From Gammaproteobacteria bacterium (GTDB lineage Bacteria > Pseudomonadota > Gammaproteobacteria > SZUA-229), in NCBI GenBank assembly GCA_015488295.1, contig WFOC01000111.1:1-48999 (forward strand): a DNA stretch of 48,999 nucleotides. The letters are read 5' to 3'. Positions 18,491 through 27,675 of the stretch are shown piece by piece; the first letter of the stretch is position 1; each line of letters opens with the position of its first letter. The position numbers and the translations under genes are program-made. A model generated the notes under the pieces. That model was given only the letters and a program-made list of their open reading frames with translations. It was not told the origin of the DNA and made no database searches.

Positions 18491-19141
18491 ATGAGTTCAG
18501 TGATAGCTGTCGTAGACTACGGCATGGGCAATCTGCGTTCGGTGTCAAAAGCGCTGGAGCACGTCGCCGCTGATAATCAGCAGGTCATCGTCACCTCGGA
18601 TGCCGATGAGATTGCCCGCGCCGAACGCATCGTGTTTCCCGGCCAGGGCGCAGCGCGTGATTGCATGAAACATCTCAATGACCGCGCCCTGACCGGGGTG
18701 GTGCTGCAGGCAGCACACGAAAAACCGTTTCTCGGCATTTGCATGGGCATGCAGGTCTTGATGGCGCACAGCGAAGAAAATGGCGGCATCAAGTGCATGG
18801 ATATGTATGCCGGCGATGTGTGCGCCTTTGCGGATGAAAGTTTGCAGACGCAGATGCAATCGCTGAAAATTCCGCACATGGGCTGGAATAGGGTGGCGCA
18901 TAAACAGGCGCACCCGTTGTGGCAGAACATTGCTGAAGACAGCCGTTTCTATTTTGTGCACAGCTATTATGTGGCACCGGATGATGACAGCCTGGTTGCT
19001 GGCACGACTGAATACGGCATCGAATTTGTATCCGCCATCGCCCGCGAAAATGTTTTTGCGGCGCAGTTCCACCCGGAAAAAAGTGCGCATGATGGTTTAC
19101 AATTACTGAAAAACTTTTGCCTCTGGCAGGGTCATGTATAA
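18491..19141 (+). CDS. hisH: Imidazole glycerol phosphate synthase, glutamine amidotransferase subunit
   Basis: Supplies ammonia from glutamine to HisF. The 216-residue class I amidotransferase has the N-terminus VDYGMGNLRSV, the nucleophile Cys in GICMGMQVL, and the His-Glu pair in QFHPEKS. It sits upstream of hisA and hisF, as expected for a heterodimer partner. A slightly long insertion around 95-115 (CMDMYAGDVCAFADES) is of no clear meaning. Confidence 0.96.
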   Translation: MSSVIAVVDYGMGNLRSVSKALEHVAADNQQVIVTSDADEIARAERIVFPGQGAARDCMKHLNDRALTGVVLQAAHEKPFLGICMGMQVLMAHSEENGGIKCMDMYAGDVCAFADESLQTQMQSLKIPHMGWNRVAHKQAHPLWQNIAEDSRFYFVHSYYVAPDDDSLVAGTTEYGIEFVSAIARENVFAAQFHPEKSAHDGLQLLKNFCLWQGHV

Positions 19142-19184
19142 ACCCGCGTAAACGGCAGAACTAATTTTTACTGAGACTGGACTG

Positions 19185-19916
19185 ATGTTATTAATACCCG
19201 CAATTGATTTAAAAGATGGACACTGTGTGCGCCTGCGTCAGGGCGACATGAACGATAGTACGGTTTTTTCCGAAGACCCGGTGGCGATGGCTGGTCAATG
19301 GGTAGAAGCAGGCGCGCGGCGTTTGCACATCGTTGATCTGGACGGTGCGTTTGCCGGCAAACCAAAAAATGCTGACATTATTCACGACATCGCTCTGGCT
19401 TATCCGGATTTAAAAATTCAGCTGGGCGGCGGTATTCGTGATGAAGACACCATCGCCGGCTACCTTGATGCCGGGGTTAATTATTTAATCGTTGGCACCC
19501 AGGCGGTGAATGAGCCGCACTTTATTTCTGAAGTGTGTGCCGAATTTCCGACCCACATTATTGTTGGTCTGGATGCCAAAGACGGCAAGGTCGCCATCGA
19601 TGGCTGGTCAAAACTGTCCAAGCACGATGTTATCGACATGGCCAAACGTTTTCAGGACGACGGCGTGGAAGCCATTGTTTACACCGACATTTCACGCGAT
19701 GGCATGATGCAGGGCGTGAACGTGGAAGCCACGGTGAAAATGGCGCAGGCCATCAATATTCCGGTGATCGCTTCCGGCGGCCTGACCTCGATGGACGATG
19801 TCAAAGCACTGAGCGCGGTGGCGGATGAAGGCATCATGGGTGCAATCACCGGTCGTGCAATTTATGAAGGCACGATTGATCTAAAACAAGCGCAGGCCTG
19901 GCTTGATGCGCAATAA
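19185..19916 (+). CDS. hisA: ProFAR isomerase HisA
   Basis: Converts ProFAR to PRFAR in histidine synthesis through an Amadori rearrangement. A 243-residue (beta-alpha)8 barrel starting [20 protein letters not shown], where the Asp of AIDLK is the catalytic base. The second catalytic Asp is in [12 protein letters not shown], and phosphate-binding glycines occur in QLGGGIRDE and ASGGLTS. It is followed by hisF after 39 bp. Confidence 0.97.
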   Translation: MLLIPAIDLKDGHCVRLRQGDMNDSTVFSEDPVAMAGQWVEAGARRLHIVDLDGAFAGKPKNADIIHDIALAYPDLKIQLGGGIRDEDTIAGYLDAGVNYLIVGTQAVNEPHFISEVCAEFPTHIIVGLDAKDGKVAIDGWSKLSKHDVIDMAKRFQDDGVEAIVYTDISRDGMMQGVNVEATVKMAQAINIPVIASGGLTSMDDVKALSAVADEGIMGAITGRAIYEGTIDLKQAQAWLDAQ

Positions 19917-19955
19917 TAGCGCCGCGATTTTGGCACTGATAGCGGGATCAGTTTA

Positions 19956-20729
19956 ATGGCTTTAGCAAAACGCATTATTCCCTGCCTGGATGTTGATAAT
20001 GGCCGCGTGGTCAAGGGCGTGCAGTTTGTCGACATTCGCGATGCCGGTGACCCGGTGGAAGTGGCGCGGCGTTATGATGCCGAAGGCGCAGACGAAATTA
20101 CTTTTCTCGACATCACCGCCAGCTCGGATGACCGCGAGACCATCGTACACGTGGTGGAAGAAGTGGCCAATGAAGTGTTTATCCCGCTCACCGTTGGCGG
20201 CGGTATCCGCACATTGGATGATGTGCGCCGTATGCTGAATGCCGGCGCGGACAAGGTTGCGATCAACACCGCCGCTGTGTTTAATCCTGAGTTCGTGCGT
20301 GAAGCATCAGCTTCGGTGGGTTCGCAGTGTATTGTGGTGGCCATCGATGCAAAAAAAGTCAGCGGCGAAGGCGAGCCTTTGCGCTGGGAAATTTTTACCC
20401 ACGGCGGCAGAAAACCCACCGGCCTGGACGCTATCGAGTGGGCGAAGAAAATGGTTGGTTATGGTGCGGGTGAAATCCTGCTTACCAGCATGGACAGAGA
20501 TGGTACCAAGGTTGGTTTTGATTTGCCGCTGACCCGCGCGATTTCCGAAGCGGTGTCGGTGCCGGTGATTGCTTCCGGTGGTGTTGGTGATCTTGATCAC
20601 CTCGCTGATGGCGTGCTGAAAGGCAAGGCCGATGCGGTGCTTGCGGCCAGCATTTTTCATTTTGCTGAATACAGCATCCACGAAGCCAAGCAGCACATGG
20701 CAGATCGTGGCATCGAGATGCGGCTGTAA
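19956..20729 (+). CDS. hisF: Imidazole glycerol phosphate synthase, cyclase subunit
   Basis: Cyclises PRFAR with ammonia from HisH to imidazole glycerol phosphate and AICAR. The 257-residue barrel has [19 protein letters not shown] (catalytic Asp), [26 protein letters not shown] (second catalytic Asp) and [11 protein letters not shown]. The length is standard. hisI begins 11 bp downstream. Confidence 0.97.
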   Translation: MALAKRIIPCLDVDNGRVVKGVQFVDIRDAGDPVEVARRYDAEGADEITFLDITASSDDRETIVHVVEEVANEVFIPLTVGGGIRTLDDVRRMLNAGADKVAINTAAVFNPEFVREASASVGSQCIVVAIDAKKVSGEGEPLRWEIFTHGGRKPTGLDAIEWAKKMVGYGAGEILLTSMDRDGTKVGFDLPLTRAISEAVSVPVIASGGVGDLDHLADGVLKGKADAVLAASIFHFAEYSIHEAKQHMADRGIEMRL

Positions 20730-20740
20730 GTGGTGCAGTT

Positions 20741-21124
20741 ATGAACTGGTTAGACGAAATTCATTTTGATGACAAAGGCCTGGTGCCGGCCATCGCCCAG
20801 GATGCGAGCAGTGGAAAAATCCTGATGATGGCGTGGATGAATCGCGAGTCATTGCGACTTACCGTTGAGAAAATGGAAGCCGTGTACTGGTCGCGCTCGC
20901 GCAACAAACTCTGGCACAAGGGTGAAGAATCGGGTCATGTGCAAAAAGTGGTCGATATTCGTTTTGACTGCGATGAAGATGTTATCCTGTTAAAGGTCGA
21001 GCAGCAGGGCGGCATCGCCTGTCACACCGGGCGTGAGAGCTGCTTTTATCGCCAGTTGCAGGGTGATCGGTGGGTCGAAGTTGAGTCGGTGATCAAAGAT
21101 CCGAAACAGATTTATTCGAAATAA
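20741..21124 (+). CDS. hisI: Phosphoribosyl-AMP cyclohydrolase
   Basis: Opens the adenine ring of PR-AMP in the third step of histidine synthesis. It is 127 residues and monofunctional. Motifs seen are [29 protein letters not shown] and a metal site with DCDEDV, GIACHTG and ESCFY (Cys/Asp ligands). The pyrophosphohydrolase activity is encoded separately as hisE 116 bp downstream. Confidence 0.96.
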   Translation: MNWLDEIHFDDKGLVPAIAQDASSGKILMMAWMNRESLRLTVEKMEAVYWSRSRNKLWHKGEESGHVQKVVDIRFDCDEDVILLKVEQQGGIACHTGRESCFYRQLQGDRWVEVESVIKDPKQIYSK

Positions 21125-21240
21125 CGTGGCACTGGAAAGCCTGTTTTGCAGGGCGGGCACGGCTCATTCTGCGCGGCCAGATGTGAAAGCGGATTTTGTT
21201 AGCTCAAGATAAAAAGTTATACTGCGATTAAAGTTATATA

Positions 21241-21582
21241 ATGAGTGCGATGAGCAATAACGAAATACTGGCACAACTGACAGAAATACTGGAGCAGCGC
21301 AAGGGTGCTGCTCCCGATTCGTCCTACGTCGCCAGCCTGTATGACAAGGGACTGGATGCCATACTTAAAAAGGTTGGCGAAGAAGCCACCGAAACCGTGA
21401 TGGCGGCAAAAGATGTGGCCAGTGGCGGCGATAAAAACAAGCTGGTTTATGAAGTGGCCGACCTCTGGTTTCACACTTTGGTTTTACTGGCAGATCAGAA
21501 TTTATCACCGGATGATGTATTACAGGAGCTGGCGCGCCGTTTTGGCGTTTCCGGACATGATGAAAAAGCTGCGCGCAAATAA
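21241..21582 (+). CDS. hisE: Phosphoribosyl-ATP pyrophosphatase
   Basis: Removes pyrophosphate from PR-ATP in the second step of histidine synthesis. A 113-residue all-alpha NTP-pyrophosphohydrolase with [14 protein letters not shown] and [11 protein letters not shown] carrying the metal-binding Glu/Asp residues. ATG 21250 is an alternative start, giving 110 residues. It is the last his gene; hisG, hisD and hisC are not in the window. tatA follows by 40 bp. Confidence 0.95.
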   Translation: MSAMSNNEILAQLTEILEQRKGAAPDSSYVASLYDKGLDAILKKVGEEATETVMAAKDVASGGDKNKLVYEVADLWFHTLVLLADQNLSPDDVLQELARRFGVSGHDEKAARK

Positions 21583-21622
21583 TAAGCGCGGCGGATAATT
21601 AAGAGATAAGAGAGTAGACATT

Positions 21623-21847
21623 ATGGGTATTAGCATTTGGCAATTATTAATTTTACTGGCTGTTGTTATTTTGATCTTCGGCACCAAAAAATTAAAAAAC
21701 GTGGGCGGCGACCTGGGTTCGGCTATCAAAGGTTTTAAGTCAGCGGTTAAAGACAGTGATAGCGATGCGACCAAGCAGGAAAAAGTGGCGCAGGATTCTG
21801 CTGACAGTGTCAGCACCGAGTCAGTGAAAAAAGAAGAAAAGGTTTAA
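21623..21847 (+). CDS. tatA: Sec-independent translocase subunit TatA
   Basis: A 74-residue inner-membrane protein: a single N-terminal helix (about 6-20, [16 protein letters not shown]), the conserved [14 protein letters not shown] hinge, an amphipathic helix containing AIKGFKSAV, and a charged tail. TatA oligomers form the variable pore for folded twin-arginine substrates. It heads a tatABC operon after the his genes. The Tat-dependent oxidase at 31.9-32.9 kb is a likely client. Confidence 0.95.
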   Translation: MGISIWQLLILLAVVILIFGTKKLKNVGGDLGSAIKGFKSAVKDSDSDATKQEKVAQDSADSVSTESVKKEEKV

Positions 21848-21917
21848 TTTATTATCTCACCATGGCCGGTTGCTTCAGGTTACCGGTTTAGTGTGGATTA
21901 AATAAAACAATTGTTTC

Positions 21918-22334
21918 ATGTTTGACGTTGGTTTCTGGGAAATTCTGCTGATTTTGGTATTGGCGCTGGTGATTATCGGTCCCGAGCGCCTGCCCAGTGC
22001 CGCCCGAAAAGCGGGCTTTTTTTTCGGCAAGGCGCGGCGTTATATTGAAGGCGTGCGTACAGAAGTTGAGCAGGAACTTGATGTCGGTGAATTTAAACGA
22101 CTGCTGCATAACCAGGAAGTGCAGATTAATGAATTGCAGCAGCAGATAAAATCCAGCGTTGATAATGTTGGTGCCGAAATAAAAAAAGACCTGCCTACCG
22201 CCGATATTCTGAGGGACAGCCCCGCACACACCATTCGTGATGAAGTGCCTGCTGATAAGCCAGAGCAAAGCGCAGAAACTGGTGCTGCGTCTGACGGTGA
22301 AAAAAAGCCGTCGACAGAAAATAACGAAAAATAA
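21918..22334 (+). CDS. tatB: Sec-independent translocase subunit TatB
   Basis: A 138-residue protein with an N-terminal membrane helix and the TatB signature MFDVGFWEILLILVLAL then IGPERLP. A long amphipathic and charged region (EQELDVGEFKRLLHNQEVQ) is followed by a disordered tail. TatB forms the substrate receptor with TatC. It lies 70 bp after tatA and 18 bp before tatC. Confidence 0.95.
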   Translation: MFDVGFWEILLILVLALVIIGPERLPSAARKAGFFFGKARRYIEGVRTEVEQELDVGEFKRLLHNQEVQINELQQQIKSSVDNVGAEIKKDLPTADILRDSPAHTIRDEVPADKPEQSAETGAASDGEKKPSTENNEK

Positions 22335-22352
22335 TAATTGCCAGTTTAAGTA

Positions 22353-23345
22353 ATGTCTGAAAACCAAACCAAGCAAGAAGACCTGTCGGAACACGATCAG
22401 CAGGAACAAAGCCTGATGGATCACCTGATCGAATTACGCGACCGCCTGTTGCACATGGTGCTGGCGATCCTGATCATGTTCATTGCGCTGTTTGCGTTCT
22501 CTGAAGACATTTTCACCATTGCTGCGCAGCCATTGCTTAACCTGATGCCTGAAGGCACATCGATGATTGCGACCGGTGTGACTTCGCCATTTTTAGTGCC
22601 GTTTAAACTGGTACTGCTGCTGTCCGTGTTACTGACAGTGCCTTATCTGCTGCACCAGATGTGGGCGTTTATCGCACCGGGCTTGTACCGCCACGAAAAA
22701 CGCATGGCGACACCGATACTGATTTCCAGCGTGATTCTGTTTTACTGCGGTATCGCTTTTGCTTACTTTGTAATTTTCCCCATCCTGTTTGGCTTTTTCA
22801 TCGGCATCGCACCGGAAGGTGTGGCGGTGATGACTGACATCGGTCAGTACCTGGATTTTATTATTGCCATCTTTCTGGCTTTTGGTATTGCTTTTGAAGT
22901 GCCGGTGGCAACTTTTCTGATTATTGCAGCGGGCGCGACTTCGGCGGACAAGCTGGCGCAGAAGCGGCCTTACATTATTATCGGCGCGTTTGTTATCGGC
23001 ATGTTGTTGACACCGCCGGATGTGATTTCGCAATCGTTGCTGGCGGTGCCTATCTGGTTGTTGTTTGAACTGGGCCTGCTCGCTTCGCGCATCTTTTTGA
23101 AAGAGCCGGCAACAGACGAAGAAGTTATTATGGAGAATGACGAGTTTACTCTGATCGAGGAAAACTCCGCCGTGCCAGACGGTCGCTATCCGGAAGATGA
23201 TCACGATGAAGAAGGCCGGCCGTTGAGTGATGAAGAGATGGAAAAGCTGTTTGATGAAGCCGAGGATGAAGAAGCGGAGAATAGTCGTAATCAGGATAAG
23301 GACGGTTCCAGCGATAAGCCGGATAGTGAACCTGAAAAAAAATAA
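22353..23345 (+). CDS. tatC: Sec-independent translocase subunit TatC
   Basis: The signal-peptide receptor of the Tat system, with six membrane helices in residues about 28-245. Conserved are MDHLIELRDRLLH near the N-terminus, the periplasmic loop region TSPFLVPFKL, WAFIAPGLYRHEKR, FFIGIAPEG and LTPPDVISQ. The protein is 330 residues, whereas typical family members are about 250. The extra 75-80 residues at the C-terminus are strongly acidic (EPATDEEVIMENDE, EDDHDEEGRPLSDEEMEKL) and probably disordered in the cytoplasm. No frameshift is needed to explain it. Confidence 0.96.
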   Translation: MSENQTKQEDLSEHDQQEQSLMDHLIELRDRLLHMVLAILIMFIALFAFSEDIFTIAAQPLLNLMPEGTSMIATGVTSPFLVPFKLVLLLSVLLTVPYLLHQMWAFIAPGLYRHEKRMATPILISSVILFYCGIAFAYFVIFPILFGFFIGIAPEGVAVMTDIGQYLDFIIAIFLAFGIAFEVPVATFLIIAAGATSADKLAQKRPYIIIGAFVIGMLLTPPDVISQSLLAVPIWLLFELGLLASRIFLKEPATDEEVIMENDEFTLIEENSAVPDGRYPEDDHDEEGRPLSDEEMEKLFDEAEDEEAENSRNQDKDGSSDKPDSEPEKK

Positions 23346-23468
23346 AGCTATAACGTGTGTTTGGCCGCATCCGGCACGCGTTTAAATTCGTGAAAATCCT
23401 CTCAATAGTGTAAAATCACGCCCCGAATCCGAACACTTACAAAGCAGAGAGAAGGGCAGAGAGCTCTT

Positions 23469-25004
23469 ATGGTCGATAGAAGCGTCCCCCGAAGACCCAC
23501 CATCCTGATTATCCTGGATGGTTTTGGTGTCAACCCAAGTCGAATAAATAATGCCGTGCAGGAAGCTGACACGCCGCGTTTAGACGAATATTTTTCAAAA
23601 AATTCTCATACCACGCTGGAAGCCTGTGGCAGCTCGGTCGGTTTGCCCGACGGTCAGATGGGTAACTCGGAAGTGGGGCACATGACACTGGGCAGTGGCT
23701 CGGTTATTCGCCAGGATCTGGTGCGCATCAATGACGAAATTGAAAACGGTGAGTTCTTCAAAAACGCTGCGCTGGTCGCTGCGGTGGAAGATGCTGCGTC
23801 AAACGAGCGCCCGTTACACCTTGTCGGATTGACTTCTAATGGTGGTGTGCACAGCCATATCAACCATCTGAAAGCGCTGATTAAACTTTGTGCAGAATAC
23901 AAGGTAAGCCCGGTGGTGCATATGACCGCCGATGGCCGTGATACCGCACAGATGTCTGCACTGGTATTCCTTGCCGAGATCGAAGGCCTGCTGGAAGAGG
24001 CCGGCGGCAGCATTGCTACCGTCAGCGGTCGTTATTATTCCATGGACCGGGACAACCGCTGGGATCGTACCGAACTTGCCTGGAAAGCCATGGTGAGAGG
24101 CGAAGGTCGTCAGGCGGAAAATGCACGTTATGCCATTGAAGCGGCCTACGCGCATGATGAAACCGATGAATTCATCAAACCCACCGTGCTGGAAGATGCC
24201 GAGTTAATTCGTTCCGGTGACAACGTGATCTTTTTTAATTTCCGCAACGACCGCTCGCGTCAGCTGACCGCAGCCCTGAGCCAGGATCATTTTAATGAAT
24301 TTGATACCGGTGATTTTGAAGGCGCACTGGTTACCTGCCTGACAGAATACGATCCCGAGTTTTTATTGCCCATCGGTTATGCGCCTGAGCGTCCGCAGGC
24401 AACGGTTGCCTCGGTGGTCAGTCGTGCCGGTTACAAGCAACTGCATTGCGCCGAAACGGAAAAATACGCGCACGTTACATACTTCTTCAACGGTGGTAAA
24501 AAGAAACCGTTTGCGGGCGAAGACCATGTCATGGTTAATTCACCGGATGTCGCTACCTATGATTTAAAACCGGAGATGAGCGCCGAAGGTGTGGCCGATA
24601 AAATTATCGAAGCCCTGAAATCGGGCGAATATGGTTTTATTCTGGTCAACTTCGCCAACGGTGATATGGTGGGTCATACTGCGGTACGTGAAGCGGTTAT
24701 CCAGGCTGTTGAAGCGCTGGATACACAGGTTGGCCGGGTGCTTGATGCTGCTGCAGAAACCGGTTTTTCAGTAATACTGACAGCCGACCACGGTAACTGT
24801 GACGAGATGGTTGATCCGGTCACGCAGGAACCGCATACCCAGCATACTTTGTATCCTGTGCCCTGCATGGTTATTGATGAAGCACACTGGCATTTGCGTC
24901 CGGGCTGCGACCTGAGTGCTGTTGCACCGACTGTATTGCAGTTGATGGGTTTACAGCAGCCGCCGTCGATGACAGGTAAATCATTGTTGCTGTGTGAGTA
25001 TTAG
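23469..25004 (+). CDS. gpmI: 2,3-bisphosphoglycerate-independent phosphoglycerate mutase
   Basis: Interconverts 3- and 2-phosphoglycerate in glycolysis and gluconeogenesis through a phosphoserine and two manganese ions. The 511-residue chain has LIILDGFGVN, the nucleophile Ser in MGNSEVGHM, TSNGGVHSHINHL, TADGRDT, FNFRNDRSRQL and the metal motif TADHGNCDEM. Length is standard. It is 123 bp downstream of tatC and ends about 45 bp before a strong bidirectional terminator. Confidence 0.97.
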   Translation: MVDRSVPRRPTILIILDGFGVNPSRINNAVQEADTPRLDEYFSKNSHTTLEACGSSVGLPDGQMGNSEVGHMTLGSGSVIRQDLVRINDEIENGEFFKNAALVAAVEDAASNERPLHLVGLTSNGGVHSHINHLKALIKLCAEYKVSPVVHMTADGRDTAQMSALVFLAEIEGLLEEAGGSIATVSGRYYSMDRDNRWDRTELAWKAMVRGEGRQAENARYAIEAAYAHDETDEFIKPTVLEDAELIRSGDNVIFFNFRNDRSRQLTAALSQDHFNEFDTGDFEGALVTCLTEYDPEFLLPIGYAPERPQATVASVVSRAGYKQLHCAETEKYAHVTYFFNGGKKKPFAGEDHVMVNSPDVATYDLKPEMSAEGVADKIIEALKSGEYGFILVNFANGDMVGHTAVREAVIQAVEALDTQVGRVLDAAAETGFSVILTADHGNCDEMVDPVTQEPHTQHTLYPVPCMVIDEAHWHLRPGCDLSAVAPTVLQLMGLQQPPSMTGKSLLLCEY

Positions 25005-25050
25005 GAGGCCTGCGTTATTCTGTAATTATTGCAGCTTCTTTAAAAGGCCA

Positions 25051-25078
25051 AAAAAACCGCTCATATGAGCGGTTTTTT
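25051..25078. terminator. Bidirectional intrinsic terminator
   Basis: A perfect palindrome AAAAAACCGCTCAT/ATGAGCGGTTTTTT gives a GC-rich stem flanked by A6 and T6, so it can end transcripts from both sides. It separates gpmI (plus) from the PepSY-type gene (minus, ending at 25103). Confidence 0.95.
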
Positions 25079-25102
25079 TATTTGGTGTTTTAGTTATTTT
25101 TG

Positions 25103-25669
25103 CTAGCTGGAAGCGATCATCACCACAAAAAGAGCAATACCCATCCCGGTTGAAAGCAGCGTGAGCTGTCGCAGTTTTGGGGTTTGCCAGGCCATAATGA
25201 AACCGGTAAGCAATAATAACAGCAGGGCTGTGGCCAGTGCTGCAGCGTAGACTTTGAACGGGGTGCCGCCTTTGGCTTTGTGTAACTGAACCAGCTGTCT
25301 ATACCAGCTGGTATCCTTGACCTGTAGCTTTGCGAGCAGTGGTTGTGAACCCGGTTCGATAATCACATCCCGGTTTGAACCGGTCCATTCCAGTTTGAAA
25401 GCATCACCGATTTTTTTAATTTTAGCCTGTCCGGTAGGCAGCGAAATATCTCTTTTTGTTAATTCGGTTTCCGCCAGTGCGACAAGTTGCGAGAGTTTTT
25501 TCTGCATTGGCTTGTCGAGCTTTATCTCGTAGACAGTCGTATCGTATTCGCCTTTGATGCCCCAGGTATAAAAGGCACCGGTGATAAAAAACATGATGGC
25601 GACAGGCAGGATGAATGCCGCCATAAGTGCGTGAGCTTTCATCAGTGTCGGTCGGTTGAATATTCCCAT
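25103..25669 (-). CDS. PepSY-associated membrane protein
   Basis: A 188-residue inner-membrane protein with a helix at about 14-34 (ALMAAFILPVAIMFFITGAF), a soluble domain of about 100 residues with a PepSY-like strand-helix pattern (KKIGDAFKLEWTGSNRDVIIEPGSQ), and C-terminal helices at about 140-160 and 170-186. This matches the PepSY-TM superfamily, seen in iron-transport and respiratory gene sets. No substrate can be assigned. It converges on gpmI through the shared terminator. Confidence 0.75.
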   Translation of the reverse strand: MGIFNRPTLMKAHALMAAFILPVAIMFFITGAFYTWGIKGEYDTTVYEIKLDKPMQKKLSQLVALAETELTKRDISLPTGQAKIKKIGDAFKLEWTGSNRDVIIEPGSQPLLAKLQVKDTSWYRQLVQLHKAKGGTPFKVYAAALATALLLLLLTGFIMAWQTPKLRQLTLLSTGMGIALFVVMIASS

Positions 25670-26006
25670 GGATACTCCCCAGGTTTGTTAATGTTGCTCG
25701 TTCGATGCCGGATGCGGTCTAAAGGTTCACTATTGATGAAAAATCAATATGTTTTCAGGTTGGCAACGTTTTATGTTTGTTATTTACCAACGGCGTTGTC
25801 TTCGACAGGTAAAGATTGTTCCATTGCCAGCGAATTCTTTACATATAGTAACTTGGACGCAGGCAGAAAAAAACAGTTTATTTTTTATTGACAGTGTGGG
25901 TAAGACGGGCCACTTCTGCTGTGGCTTGATTTTTTAATCAGCGCTTCCTTAAGAATTATCTGTGCTTACCGATTATATGAATCACGGAATAAACAAAGAA
26001 TAAGAT
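25670..26006. other. Intergenic region, 337 bp
   Basis: It lies between the divergent PepSY-type gene and the CheZ-like pair and should carry both promoters. It contains A/T-rich tracts and a short hairpin-like TGATTTTTTAATCA near 25928. Frames that cross it are short and unlike any family. I see no convincing promoter or RNA. Confidence 0.6.
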
Positions 26007-26534
26007 ATGAGTGTAAAAAATCCAAAGGATCAGTTGTTCTATCAACTTCTCTGTGAATTATCAGATGATATTGTCAATGATACGCAATCGGCAGCCGATA
26101 AAACCATTGATTTATCTTCCCAGTTTCTCGGTAAAAATGGCCAGAGTCTGGTGGATGATTTTCGTACTTTATGTGTCAGTGATGAAAGCACCGATACGGT
26201 TGAGCAAATGAAGGTTGTGCAGAAAAATATGGCGCAGGTGGCGGAGAAAGATTCTGCCATTCGTGCAGAGGTGAATGTGGTGCTGGGAGCCATGCAGTTC
26301 TCTGAGTTTTTGCGCCAGCATCTGGCCGGTTTACGCCACTCGTTTGATACCATGATAAATTTTGATGCGCAAAATCCTGGTGTGGATAACGCTGATCAGA
26401 TCAGGCTTGCCATGCAAAAACAGATGCATACCTTTGATGAGCGCAAGGCTTTTCATGAGCACGTTATGCATGAACAGATGCCGGTGGAAGACCAGGAAGT
26501 CACGCAGGATCTGATTGATCAGTTGATAGGGTAA
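26007..26534 (+). CDS. Helical protein with CheZ-like ExxxQ motif, first of a paralogous pair
   Basis: A 175-residue soluble, helix-rich protein not matched to a named family. Around residues 95-106 it reads MQFSEFLRQHLAGL, with Glu100 and Gln104. The equivalent stretch of the next protein has Asp100 and Gln104, exactly the same residue numbers, so the two appear to be paralogues. In E. coli CheZ the dephosphorylating pair is Asp143 and Gln147 in FQDLTGQ, the same D-x3-Q spacing. The role is therefore inferred to be regulation of a response regulator. The next gene starts 1 bp after the stop, so they are one operon. Confidence 0.6.
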   Translation: MSVKNPKDQLFYQLLCELSDDIVNDTQSAADKTIDLSSQFLGKNGQSLVDDFRTLCVSDESTDTVEQMKVVQKNMAQVAEKDSAIRAEVNVVLGAMQFSEFLRQHLAGLRHSFDTMINFDAQNPGVDNADQIRLAMQKQMHTFDERKAFHEHVMHEQMPVEDQEVTQDLIDQLIG

Positions 26535-26535
26535 G

Positions 26536-27039
26536 GTGATGTCACATATAACAAAAGAATTGTCTGCGGACTGGTTGAACTTTGCTAAAGCCTCGCTGGC
26601 AACGCGGATACAGGATACCGAACAGTCGACGGCTAAGGTTCTGAATGCGGTTCAGGCGATTGCTGCGCAACTGGACAATAAGCAGGAGCTGGCTGCACTG
26701 TTGACTATCAGCAGTGACAGAACAGTGCCTTCAGAAGTTTTACCTTTGTTGCAGGATATTCTGAAACACCTGGATTCACAGGGTGAACTCTCCCAGCTGA
26801 TTGCGCCGTTATACATGGCACTGCAGTTTGAAGACCGGACGCGGCAGAAGCTGGAAGGCCTGCTGGCGATCATGGCAGTGTGGGCGGAAGTGCGCAATGA
26901 TGATGCCATCAGTGATGAAGCACTGGCAGCCATGTTGATGCAACACGTTGTATCAATGGAGCAGCAGACGATTCTTGCTAAATATTTTCCAGACAGCATT
27001 CAGGCTGAAGAAGTGAATGAGGAAATGGAATTTTTTTAG
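26536..27039 (+). CDS. Helical protein with CheZ-like DxxxQ motif, second of a paralogous pair
   Basis: A 167-residue helical protein. Residues 94-108 read MALQFEDRTRQKLEG, placing Asp100 and Gln104 in the D-x3-Q spacing of the CheZ active site (Asp143/Gln147). It lacks CheZ's length (about 214) and I see no CheY-binding C-terminal peptide of the E. coli type; the end is EEVNEEMEFF, a short acidic tail with aromatic residues. It follows the first member by one base. No chemotaxis or flagellar genes are nearby. Function as a phosphatase is inference. Confidence 0.6.
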   Translation: MMSHITKELSADWLNFAKASLATRIQDTEQSTAKVLNAVQAIAAQLDNKQELAALLTISSDRTVPSEVLPLLQDILKHLDSQGELSQLIAPLYMALQFEDRTRQKLEGLLAIMAVWAEVRNDDAISDEALAAMLMQHVVSMEQQTILAKYFPDSIQAEEVNEEMEFF

Positions 27040-27055
27040 CTACGGCTGTTTTCTG

Positions 27056-27589
27056 CTACAGCGGAATGCCAAGGTGAATGCCTACTTTATAGTGCTCGTC
27101 CTCGTGAGTTTTTGAATAACCTATCACCGGGCCAATATGAAAATGCGGTGTTTCAAAAACATAGTTTGCTTCTATGTGCGTGGCATAGGCTGACTCGGTT
27201 TCACCATCATGTTGCTTCCATTCGACACCGGGTGACACGGAAAGTGTAAGCCCCGCCCACGGATGTACCGCCAGTGTTGCCATGGCACCGTAATGTTTGT
27301 CATCGGCCAGTATGGTTTCAGCTCCCAGACCAACAGAAAAATATCTTTGCAGGCCATCACCGGAAAGGCGTTTCATCAGGTGGGCGTGTATAACCGTACC
27401 GTTTTCTTTTTCTTCTTTTAAATAGGCGTAACCAACTGACAGCCCCAGCTCAAAACCGGCTTCTTCATGGCTTTGATGTGAGTTGTCGATGCCGGAAGCC
27501 ATGGCCGTATTCAGGCAGGCCGTGCTACTTAAAAGTGGCAACAGGCAGAAAGTGAAAAGATTTTTTTTGTTCAAAAATTTTTTATACAT
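27056..27589 (-). CDS. Exported beta-rich protein, outer-membrane-like
   Basis: A 177-residue protein with a signal peptide of about 31 residues (positive start, then LFTFCLLPLLSSTACLNTAMA before SGIDN). The mature part alternates short amphipathic strands (ELGLSVGYAYLKEEKEN, YFSVGLGAETILADD, LTLSVSPGVEWKQHD, FHIGPVIGYSKTHED) and ends KVGIHLGIPL, like a small outer-membrane barrel. No family is certain. It is histidine-rich for its size. It converges on the CheZ-like pair, 16 bp apart. Confidence 0.7.
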   Translation of the reverse strand: MYKKFLNKKNLFTFCLLPLLSSTACLNTAMASGIDNSHQSHEEAGFELGLSVGYAYLKEEKENGTVIHAHLMKRLSGDGLQRYFSVGLGAETILADDKHYGAMATLAVHPWAGLTLSVSPGVEWKQHDGETESAYATHIEANYVFETPHFHIGPVIGYSKTHEDEHYKVGIHLGIPL

Positions 27590-27675
27590 AACAAATATCA
27601 GCCAGAGTGATTCCTCAGTGGAAACGATCCGGTGTTTTTATACGAGGATGTGAAAAATAAAAAGTACGAGGATTC

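Noticed and set aside
25487-25937. Plus-strand frames crossing the PepSY-type gene and the following gap
   Set aside because: No family resemblance, poor composition, and they overlap a well-supported minus-strand gene.
25950-25985. Possible sigma-28 (FliA) promoter TTAA-N15-ACCGATTA before the CheZ-like pair
   Set aside because: Only a partial match to TAAA-N15-GCCGATAA, and no flagellar genes nearby; too weak to call.
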